This document shows positions 6,660 through 13,635 of a stretch of DNA of 20,414 bases, one piece after another (positions within the stretch are counted from its first letter, which is position 1; every line of letters starts with the position of its first letter). The DNA comes from GCA-003244245 sp036501085. GTDB taxonomy: Bacteria; Actinomycetota; Actinomycetes; Mycobacteriales; Pseudonocardiaceae. The DNA lies in the NCBI GenBank assembly GCA_036501085.1, contig DASYAZ010000050.1, forward strand, positions 1 through 20,414. Reading direction: 5' to 3'. A program made the position numbers and the translations under genes. The notes under the pieces are model-generated. The model saw only the letters and a list, made by a program, of their open reading frames with translations. It was not told the origin of the DNA and did no database searches.

Positions 6660-7705
6660 GCGCTCCGGTGCCCGGCGGTGGACGGTTGGCCTGTCCGGTC
6701 GGGGAAGGCGGGAAGCACCTCGCGGGCGAAGGCACGGATCTGGGCCCGCATCTCCGCCACCGTGTTGCCGACGAACAGCAGCGCGCAGAAGTGGTCGAGC
6801 CCGGCGTCGGCGAAGGCGGCGACTTTCGCGCAGACCTCGTCCGGGGTGCCGATGAGATTCAGCTCCAGGTAACTGTCCAGGTCGACGCCTTTGGTCATGG
6901 TGGCGGACAGCGACCGGCGGAACAGGTCGAACGAGGAGTTCAGGAAGGTCTCTCGGGCCGCACCGGGAGTGTCACCGAGGCACACGATCGACTGCAGTGC
7001 CGTGGTGATGCTCGAGGGGTCCCGGCCCGCGGCGCGGGCATGCTCGTCGAGCCGTGCCCGGCCGGCTCGCAACTGCTCCGGGCTGAGCTTGGCCGGCAGC
7101 CATCCCTGGCACAGCCGGGCGGCCCGGGTGATCGAGTCTTCCACGTTGCCGCCGGAATAGATCGGCAACGGTGACTGGACCGGTTTCGGGAAGGACTCGA
7201 CGTCCTCGAAGTGCACGTACCTGCCCCGGTAAGTCGAATGCGAGTCGTAGAACAGCACGCGCAGTGCTTCGATCCCTTCCCGGGTCAGCTCGGCGCGGGA
7301 GGCACGTTTGAGGTCCGGTAGCACGGCCTCGAACTCGTCGCGATACCCGCCGACCGCCACCCCCAGAGTGACCCGGCCCGCGCTGAGCTGGTCGAGCGTG
7401 GCGACCTGCTTGGCGAGCAGCACCGGCTGGCGCAGCGGCAACATCATGATCCCGGTGGTCAGCCGCAGGACCGACGTCCGGGCTGCGACATGGGCCAGGG
7501 TGATCAGCGGCTCGAAGTAGTCAGGTGGTGCCGGCCAGGCCTGCCGGACGAATCGCATCGTGCTCAGGTGATCGTTCCCGGCGGCGTCGTGGAAGCCCAG
7601 CTGCTCGGCCTCGACCGCGACGTCGACGACGTCCTGGGCGGAGGCGAACGGGACCGGGTGCATCATGCCGGAGGTGCAGGTGGGGATCTCGATTCCGAAC
7701 TTCAT
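6656..7705 (-). CDS. LLM-class flavin-dependent oxidoreductase
   Basis: The 349-residue protein is a luciferase-like TIM barrel, using FMN or coenzyme F420. Family features are the MKFGIEIP first strand, NDHLSTMR near residue 44, the segment LRLTTGIMMLPLRQPVLLAKQ, the motif LSAGRVTLGVAVGGYRDEFEA (a variant of the LSxGRxxLGVGxGW pattern), and IYSGGN about 185 onwards. The flavin cannot be decided from sequence alone; actinobacteria often use F420 in such enzymes. The ATG has GGAG nine bases upstream. It is transcribed away from the monooxygenase region and towards the DUF418 gene. Substrate unknown; alkane, ether or xenobiotic-type substrates are typical of the superfamily. Confidence 0.88.
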   Translation of the reverse strand: MKFGIEIPTCTSGMMHPVPFASAQDVVDVAVEAEQLGFHDAAGNDHLSTMRFVRQAWPAPPDYFEPLITLAHVAARTSVLRLTTGIMMLPLRQPVLLAKQVATLDQLSAGRVTLGVAVGGYRDEFEAVLPDLKRASRAELTREGIEALRVLFYDSHSTYRGRYVHFEDVESFPKPVQSPLPIYSGGNVEDSITRAARLCQGWLPAKLSPEQLRAGRARLDEHARAAGRDPSSITTALQSIVCLGDTPGAARETFLNSSFDLFRRSLSATMTKGVDLDSYLELNLIGTPDEVCAKVAAFADAGLDHFCALLFVGNTVAEMRAQIRAFAREVLPAFPDRTGQPSTAGHRSA

Positions 7706-7720
7706 CGCGGCACGCTCCTT

Positions 7721-7848
7721 CTTCGGAACTGATCGCCGGCCTGCTGCTCGGCCCGTTGTTCTACCGCCGGCTGCTCAGCCGGACACCGCTCGACCCGGAG
7801 TTCGTCGAGCAGGTCGCGGCTGCGGTGCTAGCGAGCATCTGCCGGTAA
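7721..7848 (+). pseudogene. Decayed tetR 3' fragment
   Basis: About 40 codons on the plus strand, ending at TAA 7846-7848, read like the C-terminal helix pair of one TetR subfamily: GLLLGPLFYRRLLSRTPLDP followed by EFVEQVAAAVLASI. There is no start codon or DNA-binding domain in frame, because upstream of about 7720 the frame is just the antisense of the oxidoreductase gene. The sequence differs from the C-terminus of the intact TetR next door, so it is not a local duplication of that gene. It looks like the scar of a deletion that removed the first four-fifths of a regulator. Its last 21 bases overlap the intact tetR on the other strand. Confidence 0.65.
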
Positions 7849-8424
7849 GCGCACCTGCGGGTCCGCCGCGCTCAGGTAGTGCTGCAGGACGGGTCCCAGC
7901 CAGGCGGTGACCTCACCGGCGGTCATGGACACGAACGGCGGTAGGTGCAGGACGTAGCGGCACAGCGCGGCACCGAGGACCTGTGAGGTGATCAGCGCGG
8001 CACGTGCCGGAGCCTCGGCGGGGTCGGGGCACACGGCGCCCACCGCGGGGACGATCTGGGTGGCGAAGATCTTGTGCATCCGTTGGGCCGCCGCCTCGTG
8101 CGTGGCGCCCGCTCGCAGCAGTACGGGCATCGCCTCGTCGTGCTCCCACCGGTCCAGGAAGTGCCGGGCCAGCCGGATGCCCACCTCCTCCGGTGGCACC
8201 GCGGCCAGATCGGGTAGTCGCAGATCCACCTGGGCCGCTGCCGCCGCGAACAGCTGTTCCTTGCTGCCGTAGTACCGCATGACCATCGCCGGGTCGATCC
8301 CAGCGTCGGCGGCGATCGCCCGGATGGTGGCGCGCTCGTAGCCGCTGGCCGCGAACCGCTCCCGCGCCGCGTTGAGGATCGCTGCGCGGGTGGTCGCCGA
8401 CTGGCGCGACTTGCTCCGGATCAT
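7828..8424 (-). CDS. TetR-family transcriptional repressor
   Basis: The 198-residue protein has an N-terminal helix-turn-helix of TetR type at about 15-60, with ATIRAIAADAGIDPAMVMRY leading into the conserved YYGSKEQLF. The C-terminal ligand and dimer domain is helical and has no recognised ligand signature. It is divergent from the monooxygenase gene, and the 95-bp gap holds two matching 16-bp palindromic sites, so it most likely represses both itself and the monooxygenase operon until a substrate-like ligand binds. TACAGT on its own strand ends seven bases before the ATG, which suggests a leaderless transcript. The last codons overlap the tetR fragment on the plus strand. Confidence 0.9.
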   Translation of the reverse strand: MIRSKSRQSATTRAAILNAARERFAASGYERATIRAIAADAGIDPAMVMRYYGSKEQLFAAAAAQVDLRLPDLAAVPPEEVGIRLARHFLDRWEHDEAMPVLLRAGATHEAAAQRMHKIFATQIVPAVGAVCPDPAEAPARAALITSQVLGAALCRYVLHLPPFVSMTAGEVTAWLGPVLQHYLSAADPQVRLPADAR

Positions 8425-8431
8425 GCCAGCA

Positions 8432-8437
8432 ACTGTA
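8432..8437 (-). promoter_or_regulatory. -10 element TACAGT of leaderless tetR
   Basis: On the minus strand TACAGT is followed by seven bases and then the tetR ATG at 8424. No ribosome-binding site lies between, so the message probably starts at the A of ATG. Operator 1 begins two bases upstream (8439-8454) and covers the spacer region, so binding there would repress tetR itself. Confidence 0.5.
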
Positions 8438-8438
8438 G

Positions 8439-8454
8439 GCCAACACTCGTTGAC
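8439..8454. promoter_or_regulatory. TetR operator 1
   Basis: GCCAACACTCGTTGAC has arms GCCAAC and GTTGAC around a 4-bp centre, a near-palindrome with 5 of 6 arm positions matching. It overlaps the -35 TTGACA (8450-8455) of the monooxygenase promoter and the upstream part of the tetR promoter. Confidence 0.65.
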
Positions 8455-8479
8455 AAAGCCATTCCAGCCGGATTAACCT
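8450..8479 (+). promoter_or_regulatory. Monooxygenase operon promoter, TTGACA-N18-TAACCT
   Basis: A consensus -35 TTGACA (8450-8455) and a TANNNT -10, TAACCT (8474-8479), are 18 bp apart. Operator 1 overlaps the -35, and operator 2 covers the expected start of transcription near 8486. This leaves a leader of about 34 bases with a strong AGGAGG at 8509-8514. Confidence 0.65.
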
Positions 8480-8480
8480 T

Positions 8481-8496
8481 GCCAACGAGTGTTGAC
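8481..8496. promoter_or_regulatory. TetR operator 2
   Basis: GCCAACGAGTGTTGAC has the same arms as operator 1 with the central four bases reverse-complemented (GAGT for ACTC). Centre-to-centre distance is 42 bp, close to four helical turns, so two repressor dimers would bind the same face of the DNA. Confidence 0.65.
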
Positions 8497-8519
8497 TTAT
8501 CTGTGGCCAGGAGGCCCAC

Positions 8520-10040
8520 ATGGACGAGATGCAGATGACTGAGACCCAGATGACTGAGACGCAGCGGGACGTAGACGTGCTGGTCGTGGGGGCCGGGCCG
8601 ACCGGCCTGCTGCTGGCCGGCGACCTGGCTGAGGCAGGGGTGGCGGTCACCGTCCTGGAGCGCCGGACCGACGAATCGAACATGACACGGGCCTTCGCGG
8701 TGCACGCCCGGACCATGGAAGAGTTGGACATTCGTGACGTGGCCGACGAACTGGCCAAGACCGGCACTCCGATCCGGGCGCTGCGCCTGTTCGGTCGGGT
8801 ACTGGTCGATCTGTCGCGGTTGCCCTCCCGATACAACTCCCTGCTGATCACACCGCAGTACGAGACCGAACGCGTGCTCCAGCAGCGCGCCGAGGGGCTC
8901 GGCGTGCAGATCGTGCACGGCGCCCAGGTGACCGGTGTCACCCAGGACGGTGCCGGGGTCGAGGCCGCGGTCCGGCCCTCCGAGGGCGGCCCGGCGAGCT
9001 ACCGCGCGTCCTACCTGGTCGGCGCGGACGGGGTGAATAGCGCGGTCCGCAGATCCCTGGGGCTGCCCTTTCCCGGACGCTCGGTGATCAAGTCGATCAT
9101 GTTGGCTGACGTCCGGCTCAGCGAGCCACCCAGTGAGGTGCTGGCGGTGAACGGGGTCGGCGACGGGTTCGCCTTCGTCGCCCCGTTCGGCGACGGGTGG
9201 TACCGCATCTTCGCCTGGGATCGGCGCCACCAGGTCGACGACCACGCGCCGCTGGACCTGGAGGAGATCAGGGACGTGACGCGCCGCGCGTTGGGAACCG
9301 ATTTCGGCATGCACGACCCCCGCTGGCTCTCGCGCTTTCACAGCGACGAGCGGCAGGTCCCGCGCTACCGGGTGGGCAGGGTGTTCCTGGCCGGCGATGC
9401 CGCGCACTGCCACTCACCTGCGGGCGGGCAGGGGATGAACACCGGGATGCAGGACGCCGCCAACCTCGGGTGGAAGCTCGCCGCGGTCGTCCAGGGCTGG
9501 GGAGGTGATCGGCTGCTGGACTCCTACCACGCCGAGCGCCACCCGGTCGGTCGCCAGGTGCTGCGCAGCAGCGGCGCGCTCATCCGGCTGGCGCTGATCC
9601 GGCCGCGATGGGGCCGTGTGGCGCGCACTGTGCTCGGTCAGATCCTGATGGGCATCCCGCCGATCACCAACCGGGTGGCCGGCATGATCTCCGGTATCGG
9701 CATCCGCTACCCCGCCCCGCGCGGGGCCGACCCGCGGGTGGGCACCCGCATGCCGGACATCGCGCTGGCCGGTGGACGGATGTACGAAGCCCTGCGCGGC
9801 GGCCGGTTCGTCCTGGTCGGCACGGGCGCGTCCACGGTGACACTGCCCGCCCAGGTCGATGCCGCCGCTCCGGTGCAGCCCACCGGCGAGCTCAACGGTG
9901 AGTTAATCCTCGTTCGCCCGGACGGCTACCTGGCCTGGATCGGCGCGCCGGAGCAGTTCCCCGCCTGGGCCCGCGAGTACTTCGCAGCGGGGCCCGGTGT
10001 CACGACCCCGGCGGCTGCCCCGTCCAGGAAGAGGAGGTGA
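8520..10040 (+). CDS. FAD-dependent aromatic monooxygenase (PHBH fold, class A)
   Basis: The 506-residue protein has the three flavin signatures of class A hydroxylases: the dinucleotide motif GAGPTG at 24-29, the DG motif GADG with D170, and the GD motif LAGDAAH with D293 followed by GGQGMNTGMQDA. The C-terminal domain (about 400-490) resembles the thioredoxin-like tail of phenol- and polyketide-hydroxylase relatives, ending near RPDGYLAWIG. Such enzymes hydroxylate aromatic rings using NAD(P)H and O2. The substrate is not readable: aromatic catabolism, antibiotic modification and polyketide tailoring are all possible. The ATG at 8520 is five bases after AGGAGG. The extreme N-terminus has a duplicated QMTET encoded by a 15-base tandem repeat. 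It is co-transcribed with the downstream SDR, whose ribosome-binding site lies in its last codons. Confidence 0.92.
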   Translation: MDEMQMTETQMTETQRDVDVLVVGAGPTGLLLAGDLAEAGVAVTVLERRTDESNMTRAFAVHARTMEELDIRDVADELAKTGTPIRALRLFGRVLVDLSRLPSRYNSLLITPQYETERVLQQRAEGLGVQIVHGAQVTGVTQDGAGVEAAVRPSEGGPASYRASYLVGADGVNSAVRRSLGLPFPGRSVIKSIMLADVRLSEPPSEVLAVNGVGDGFAFVAPFGDGWYRIFAWDRRHQVDDHAPLDLEEIRDVTRRALGTDFGMHDPRWLSRFHSDERQVPRYRVGRVFLAGDAAHCHSPAGGQGMNTGMQDAANLGWKLAAVVQGWGGDRLLDSYHAERHPVGRQVLRSSGALIRLALIRPRWGRVARTVLGQILMGIPPITNRVAGMISGIGIRYPAPRGADPRVGTRMPDIALAGGRMYEALRGGRFVLVGTGASTVTLPAQVDAAAPVQPTGELNGELILVRPDGYLAWIGAPEQFPAWAREYFAAGPGVTTPAAAPSRKRR

Positions 10041-10046
10041 TGGCAG

Positions 10047-10847
10047 ATGACCACGATCCTGGTGACCGGGGGTACCGGTGCGCTGGGCCGGCAGGTGGTT
10101 CCCCTGCTCGCGCAGCGCGGTGCGCAGGTGCGCATCCTCAGCCGCCGTTCCCAGCAGGTCAATGGCGCCGAGGTGATGCAGGGAGACCTCGCCACCGGTG
10201 CGGGTCTCGCCGAGGCCGTGCGCGGTGCCGACGTAGTGGTGCACTGCGCGACTGACCCCCGGCTCGGGCGCACCGATGTGCGGGGCACCGGCCAGTTGCT
10301 GGAGGCGGCCACGGCCGCGGCCCGCCCGCACGTCGTCTACATCTCGATCGTCGGCATCGACCGCATCCCGTTCGGCTATTACCGGACCAAGCTGGCCTCG
10401 GAGGTTCTCATCCGCGACAGCGGGCTGCCCTGGACGGTGCTGCGCGCTACCCAGTTCCACGACCTCGTGCTGCAGGTCGTCGCTGCGCTGGCCAAGCCAC
10501 CCCTCGTCGTGGTCCCGCGGGGGATGGCCACGCAACCGGTCGACATCGGTGAGGTGGCGCAGCGGCTGGCGTCCTTGGCGCTGGGCGAGCCCGCGGGCCG
10601 GGTGCCGGATTTCGGGGGCCCGCAGGTATGGACCATCGAGGACGCCACCCGGGCCTATCTCGCCGCCCGGGCGCTCTCCCGTCGGATCGTGCGGGTGCCG
10701 CTGCCTGGAGCGGCGGCCCGGGCGTTCCGCGCGGGGTGGAACCTGCTTCGCGACGGTGAGCAGGGCAGCAGGACCTTCGAGGAGTTCCTGGCCCAGCGGG
10801 TCCAGCCAGGCGGTGCGGTCGAGCTGACCTACTCCCTCAAGCGGTAA
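10047..10847 (+). CDS. NmrA-like atypical SDR, NAD(P)-binding protein
   Basis: The 266-residue Rossmann protein has TGGTGALG (7-14), VHCATDP at the end of beta-4, and Y111-x3-K115 with S100, so the usual SDR catalytic trio may be present. The segment around ATQFHDLVL and the specificity region PVDIGEVAQRL match NmrA/atypical SDRs often annotated as NAD(P)-dependent epimerases or quinone-reductase-like proteins. The ATG has GGAGG ten bases upstream, inside the end of the monooxygenase gene. The pairing with a ring hydroxylase suggests it reduces or senses the product, but this is inference. Confidence 0.88.
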   Translation: MTTILVTGGTGALGRQVVPLLAQRGAQVRILSRRSQQVNGAEVMQGDLATGAGLAEAVRGADVVVHCATDPRLGRTDVRGTGQLLEAATAAARPHVVYISIVGIDRIPFGYYRTKLASEVLIRDSGLPWTVLRATQFHDLVLQVVAALAKPPLVVVPRGMATQPVDIGEVAQRLASLALGEPAGRVPDFGGPQVWTIEDATRAYLAARALSRRIVRVPLPGAAARAFRAGWNLLRDGEQGSRTFEEFLAQRVQPGGAVELTYSLKR

Positions 10848-10934
10848 TCACCAGTGTTCAGCGGGCAGCGCCCTGGACAACTCCCTGACAAGTCGGACGA
10901 GTGACACCCGATCCTGGATGAATAGTGCTGTGGT

Positions 10935-10962
10935 TGCCATGTTGGTGACCTACCGCGACAAT
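10935..10962 (+). promoter_or_regulatory. Possible promoter of the acetate transporter
   Basis: TTGCCA (10935-10940) and GACAAT (10957-10962) are 16 bp apart. The -35 matches consensus at five of six positions and the -10 at four of six. The start would fall near 10969, at the edge of the palindrome CGGGTATACCCG. Confidence 0.3.
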
Positions 10963-10968
10963 CTTGAA

Positions 10969-10980
10969 CGGGTATACCCG
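10969..10980. promoter_or_regulatory. Perfect 12-bp palindrome CGGGTATACCCG
   Basis: A perfect dyad lies 27 bases before the GTG of the acetate transporter, at the expected transcription start. It is a likely operator for an unknown regulator, or less likely part of a promoter. Confidence 0.4.
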
Positions 10981-11007
10981 GAATATTTCCACGATCAGGG
11001 GAGAGTC

Positions 11008-11628
11008 GTGTCCGTTAATCCGTCCCGTAGCGACGCATCGATGCAGGCTGCTGAGCTGGCCCCATCGATCGCTGATCCGGCCCCCCTGGGGTTGGCGGCC
11101 TTCGCGCTCACCACGTTCCTGCTCTCGGCCAAGAACGCCGGCTGGACGCACGGCACCGATGCCTGGCTGGGCTTTGCCCTCGGCTACGGTGGCCTGGTTC
11201 AGCTGCTGGCCGGGATGTGGGAGTTCCGCAACCGCAACGTCTTCGGAGCCACCGCCTTCTCCACCTACGGCGGGTTCTGGATCGGGCTCGGCCTTTACAT
11301 CCTGCTGGTCTCGCCCAAGGCGAGTACCGCTGAGTTGGCCAACGACCTCGCCTGGATCCTGCTGGCGTTCGCCATCTTCAATACCTACATGCTGCTGTGG
11401 AGCACGCAGGTCTCCGGAGCGGTGTTCGCGGTGTTCCTCACCCTGGAGGCCACCGAGATCATCCTGTCCTATAGCGAGTTCACCGGCAACGCGAGCCTGG
11501 GCAAGATCGGCGGCATCGTGGGCGTGGTGACCGCTGCAGTCGCCTGGTACGCCTCCGCGGCGGGCGTCATCAACGGGATGAAGGGCCGGAGGGTGCTCCC
11601 GGTCGGGGGGCCCAAGAGCGCCCGCTAG
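11008..11628 (+). CDS. SatP/GPR1-FUN34-YaaH family acetate uptake transporter
   Basis: The 206-residue protein has six predicted transmembrane helices and the family motif in the form DPAPLGL (residues 23-29; usually NPAPLGL), so the first Asn is Asp here. Other family traits are the GYGGLVQLLAGMWEFRNRN segment, ATAFSTYGGFW and YMLLWS. SatP homologues carry acetate, and often succinate, with protons across the cytoplasmic membrane. I chose GTG 11008 because AGGGGAGAG precedes it and the length then fits the family. The in-frame ATG at 10918 would add 30 non-conserved residues and lies upstream of the probable promoter and the palindrome. Confidence 0.9.
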   Translation: MSVNPSRSDASMQAAELAPSIADPAPLGLAAFALTTFLLSAKNAGWTHGTDAWLGFALGYGGLVQLLAGMWEFRNRNVFGATAFSTYGGFWIGLGLYILLVSPKASTAELANDLAWILLAFAIFNTYMLLWSTQVSGAVFAVFLTLEATEIILSYSEFTGNASLGKIGGIVGVVTAAVAWYASAAGVINGMKGRRVLPVGGPKSAR

Positions 11629-11635
11629 CCGCGGC

Positions 11636-11649
11636 TAACCTGCAGGTTA
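11636..11649. promoter_or_regulatory. 14-bp palindrome holding a leaderless -10 and the start base
   Basis: TAACCTGCAGGTTA is a perfect palindrome. Its left end is a TANNNT -10 element (11636-11641) and its last base is the A of the SDR start codon. The arrangement implies leaderless transcription and an operator that would cover polymerase and start point at once. Confidence 0.45.
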
Positions 11650-12419
11650 TGCCGAGTGCACTGATTACCGGTCCCACCGCCGGGATCGGAGCCGCCTTCG
11701 CCCGCAGGCTCGCTGCCGAGAGCTACGACCTGGTGCTCGTCGCCCGGGACCGGGAGCGGCTGGGCCGGGTCGGTACCGAGCTGTCGCAACGGCACGGGAT
11801 CGCCACCGAGGTCCTGGCCGCTGACTTGGCCAGCGCCGCCGAGCGGGAGCTGGTCGAGCAGCGGATCCGTACCGGGGATCCGCTGGACCTGCTGGTGAAC
11901 AACGCGGGCTTCTCGGTCGGCACGGAGTTCGTCCAGGCCGACATCGCCGCGCTGCAGGCCCAGATAGATGTCAACGTGACCAGCGTGCTGCGGCTGACCC
12001 ACGCCGCGTTGCCGGGCATGCTGCGGGCCGGGCGCGGCGCGGTGATCAACGTGTCCAGCGTGGCGGGTTTCATGCCGGGCCGCGGCTCCAGCTACGGCGC
12101 CAGCAAGGCGTACGTCACGATGCTCTCCGAGGGGTTGGCGGCATCGCTGGCGGGCACCGGGGTGCGGGTGATCGCGCTGTGCCCGGGTTACGTCCGCACC
12201 GAGTTCCACCAGCGCGCCGGTATCGACATGACCGGCACCCCTTCGGTGCTCTACCTCGACGCCGACGCCGTGGTCCGGGACTGCCTGGCGGATCTGCGGC
12301 GCGGCCGGATCATCTCGGTGCCCGGCCTGCCCTACCGGGCGCTGGTGGGTCTGGTGGACGTGCTGCCCCGCGGGCTGGTCCGGCGCTTCGCCGGGCGCAC
12401 CGGGCGGGGTCGCACCTGA
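11649..12419 (+). CDS. Classical short-chain dehydrogenase/reductase
   Basis: The 256-residue protein is a classical SDR: TGxxxGIG as TGPTAGIG (7-14), NNAG (84-87), catalytic Ser at 136/137, Y149 and K153. D34 after the second strand lies in VARDRERL; the preceding Arg (R33) suggests NADP(H) preference. It belongs to the broad group that acts on ketones, acyl or sterol-like substrates, and the exact substrate cannot be told. The stop shares its last base with the pyrE start (TGATG at 12417-12421), so pyrE translation is probably coupled to it. Confidence 0.9.
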   Translation: MPSALITGPTAGIGAAFARRLAAESYDLVLVARDRERLGRVGTELSQRHGIATEVLAADLASAAERELVEQRIRTGDPLDLLVNNAGFSVGTEFVQADIAALQAQIDVNVTSVLRLTHAALPGMLRAGRGAVINVSSVAGFMPGRGSSYGASKAYVTMLSEGLAASLAGTGVRVIALCPGYVRTEFHQRAGIDMTGTPSVLYLDADAVVRDCLADLRRGRIISVPGLPYRALVGLVDVLPRGLVRRFAGRTGRGRT

Positions 12420-12967
12420 TGGCGCCGTCGTTGCCGGCTGCCGCTGCCCGGGACCGGTTGGCTGTGCTGGTCCGGCAGTTGGCCGTGGTGCACGGGAGGG
12501 TCACGCTGTCCTCCGGGGCGCAGGCCGACTACTACGTCGACCTGCGCCGAATCACCCTGCACCACGAGGCTGCCCCGCTGGTCGGGCAGCTGGTCCGGGA
12601 GCTGACCGCCGACTGGTCCTACCAGGCGGTGGGCGGCTTGACCCTGGGTGCCGACCCGGTCGCCGCCGCTGTCCTGCACGCGCCGGGCCCGCCGGTGGAC
12701 GCGTTCGTGGTGCGCAAGACGACCAAGGAGCACGGCATGCAGCGGCGCATCGAGGGCCCTAGTGTCGCGGGTCGCTCAGTGTTGGCCGTCGAGGACACCT
12801 CCACCACCGGCGCTTCGGTACTCGCCGCGGTGGCCGCCGTGCGCGAGGCCGGTGCGGACGTCGTGGGGGTGGCCACCGTGGTGGACCGGGACACCGGCGC
12901 CCGCGAGGCCATCGAAGCCGCCGGCCTGCCCTACCGCACCGTGCTTGAGCTCAGGGAGCTGTCGTGA
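12419..12967 (+). CDS. pyrE: Orotate phosphoribosyltransferase
   Basis: The 182-residue enzyme converts orotate and PRPP to OMP in cytoplasmic pyrimidine synthesis. The PRPP-binding motif is VLAVEDTSTTGAS (121-133). The flexible-loop lysines lie in RKTTKEHG (99-106), and SSGAQADYYVDLR (31-43) is the orotate-side signature. The length fits short actinobacterial PyrE. The ATG overlaps the SDR stop by one base. The last codon and stop are contributed by the left arm of the hairpin at 12962-13005. Confidence 0.95.
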   Translation: MAPSLPAAAARDRLAVLVRQLAVVHGRVTLSSGAQADYYVDLRRITLHHEAAPLVGQLVRELTADWSYQAVGGLTLGADPVAAAVLHAPGPPVDAFVVRKTTKEHGMQRRIEGPSVAGRSVLAVEDTSTTGASVLAAVAAVREAGADVVGVATVVDRDTGAREAIEAAGLPYRTVLELRELS

Positions 12968-13005
12968 GTGCGAAGAAGTGCTCTGGCACTTCTTCGCACT
13001 CACGA
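12962..13005. repeat. Perfect 20-bp hairpin spanning pyrE stop and trmH start
   Basis: The arm 12962-12981, containing GAGTGCGAAGAAGTGC, is perfectly complementary to 12986-13005 around the four-base loop TCTG. The pyrE TGA (12965-12967) and the methyltransferase GTG (12964-12966) are both inside the left arm. In mRNA it would bury the start codon. It may be an inserted palindromic element, a transcription attenuator, or a translational control hairpin. Confidence 0.85.
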
Positions 13006-13635
13006 GGCCCCACGGAGTGGGGCGAGGCGGTAGGGGTAGGGCCGTGGGTGGGGCCCTGGCCGGAGGACTCCCGTTTCGATCCTGAACTGTTGCGCGAGGG
13101 TGACCGGCGCAATGTCGTCGACGCCTACCGGTACTGGTGCCGCGAGGCGGTGATCGCCGACCTGGATACCCGCCGCCACCCGCTGCACGTCGCGATCGAG
13201 AACTTCGGCCACGACCACAACATCGGCACCGTGGTACGCACCGCCAACGCCTTCGCTGTGGCGGAGGTGCACATCGTGGGCCGCCGCCGGTGGAACCGCC
13301 GCGGCGCCATGGTCACCGACCGCTACCAGCACCTGCGCCACCATGACGGTGTCGGTGAGCTGCTCGGCTACGCCGGCGCCGCCGGCCTGACCGTGGTCGC
13401 CGTGGACAACTCCCCGGGTGCGCTGCGCTTGGAGAGCGCCCCGCTGCCCCGGGAGTGCCTGCTGCTGTTCGGGCAGGAAGGTCCTGGGCTGTCCGCCGAG
13501 GCCCGGGCCGGGGCCGCGCTGACCGTCTCCATCGCGCAGTTCGGCTCCACCCGGTCGATCAACGCCGGGGTGGCCGCCGGGATCGCCATGCACGCGTGGA
13601 TCCGCCAGCACGCCGACGTCGAGGCCGCCTGGTGA
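12964..13635 (+). CDS. TrmH-family (SpoU) 2'-O-ribose RNA methyltransferase
   Basis: The 223-residue SPOUT methyltransferase has the three SpoU motifs: ENFGHDHNIGTVVRTANAF (N and R of motif 1), LLLFGQEGPGLS (motif 2) and SIAQFGSTRSINAGVAAGIAM (motif 3, the SAM-binding knot). The target RNA, tRNA or rRNA, is not readable. The start is unusual. The only in-frame start upstream of the conserved PTEWGE stretch is GTG 12964, within the perfect hairpin, so the first 14 residues are hairpin-encoded. GTG 13048 is the next alternative but would cut conserved sequence. It overlaps pyrE by four bases and the GH76 gene by four bases (GTGA at 13632-13635). Confidence 0.88.
   Translation: MSAKKCSGTSSHSRGPTEWGEAVGVGPWVGPWPEDSRFDPELLREGDRRNVVDAYRYWCREAVIADLDTRRHPLHVAIENFGHDHNIGTVVRTANAFAVAEVHIVGRRRWNRRGAMVTDRYQHLRHHDGVGELLGYAGAAGLTVVAVDNSPGALRLESAPLPRECLLLFGQEGPGLSAEARAGAALTVSIAQFGSTRSINAGVAAGIAMHAWIRQHADVEAAW

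Noticed and set aside
7913..8941. 342-codon minus-strand frame across the tetR-monooxygenase gap
   Set aside because: Out of frame with tetR and antisense to the monooxygenase; crosses both operators.
10918..11007. Upstream ATG extension of the acetate transporter
   Set aside because: It contains the likely promoter and a perfect palindrome, lacks a ribosome-binding site, and lengthens the protein beyond the family norm.
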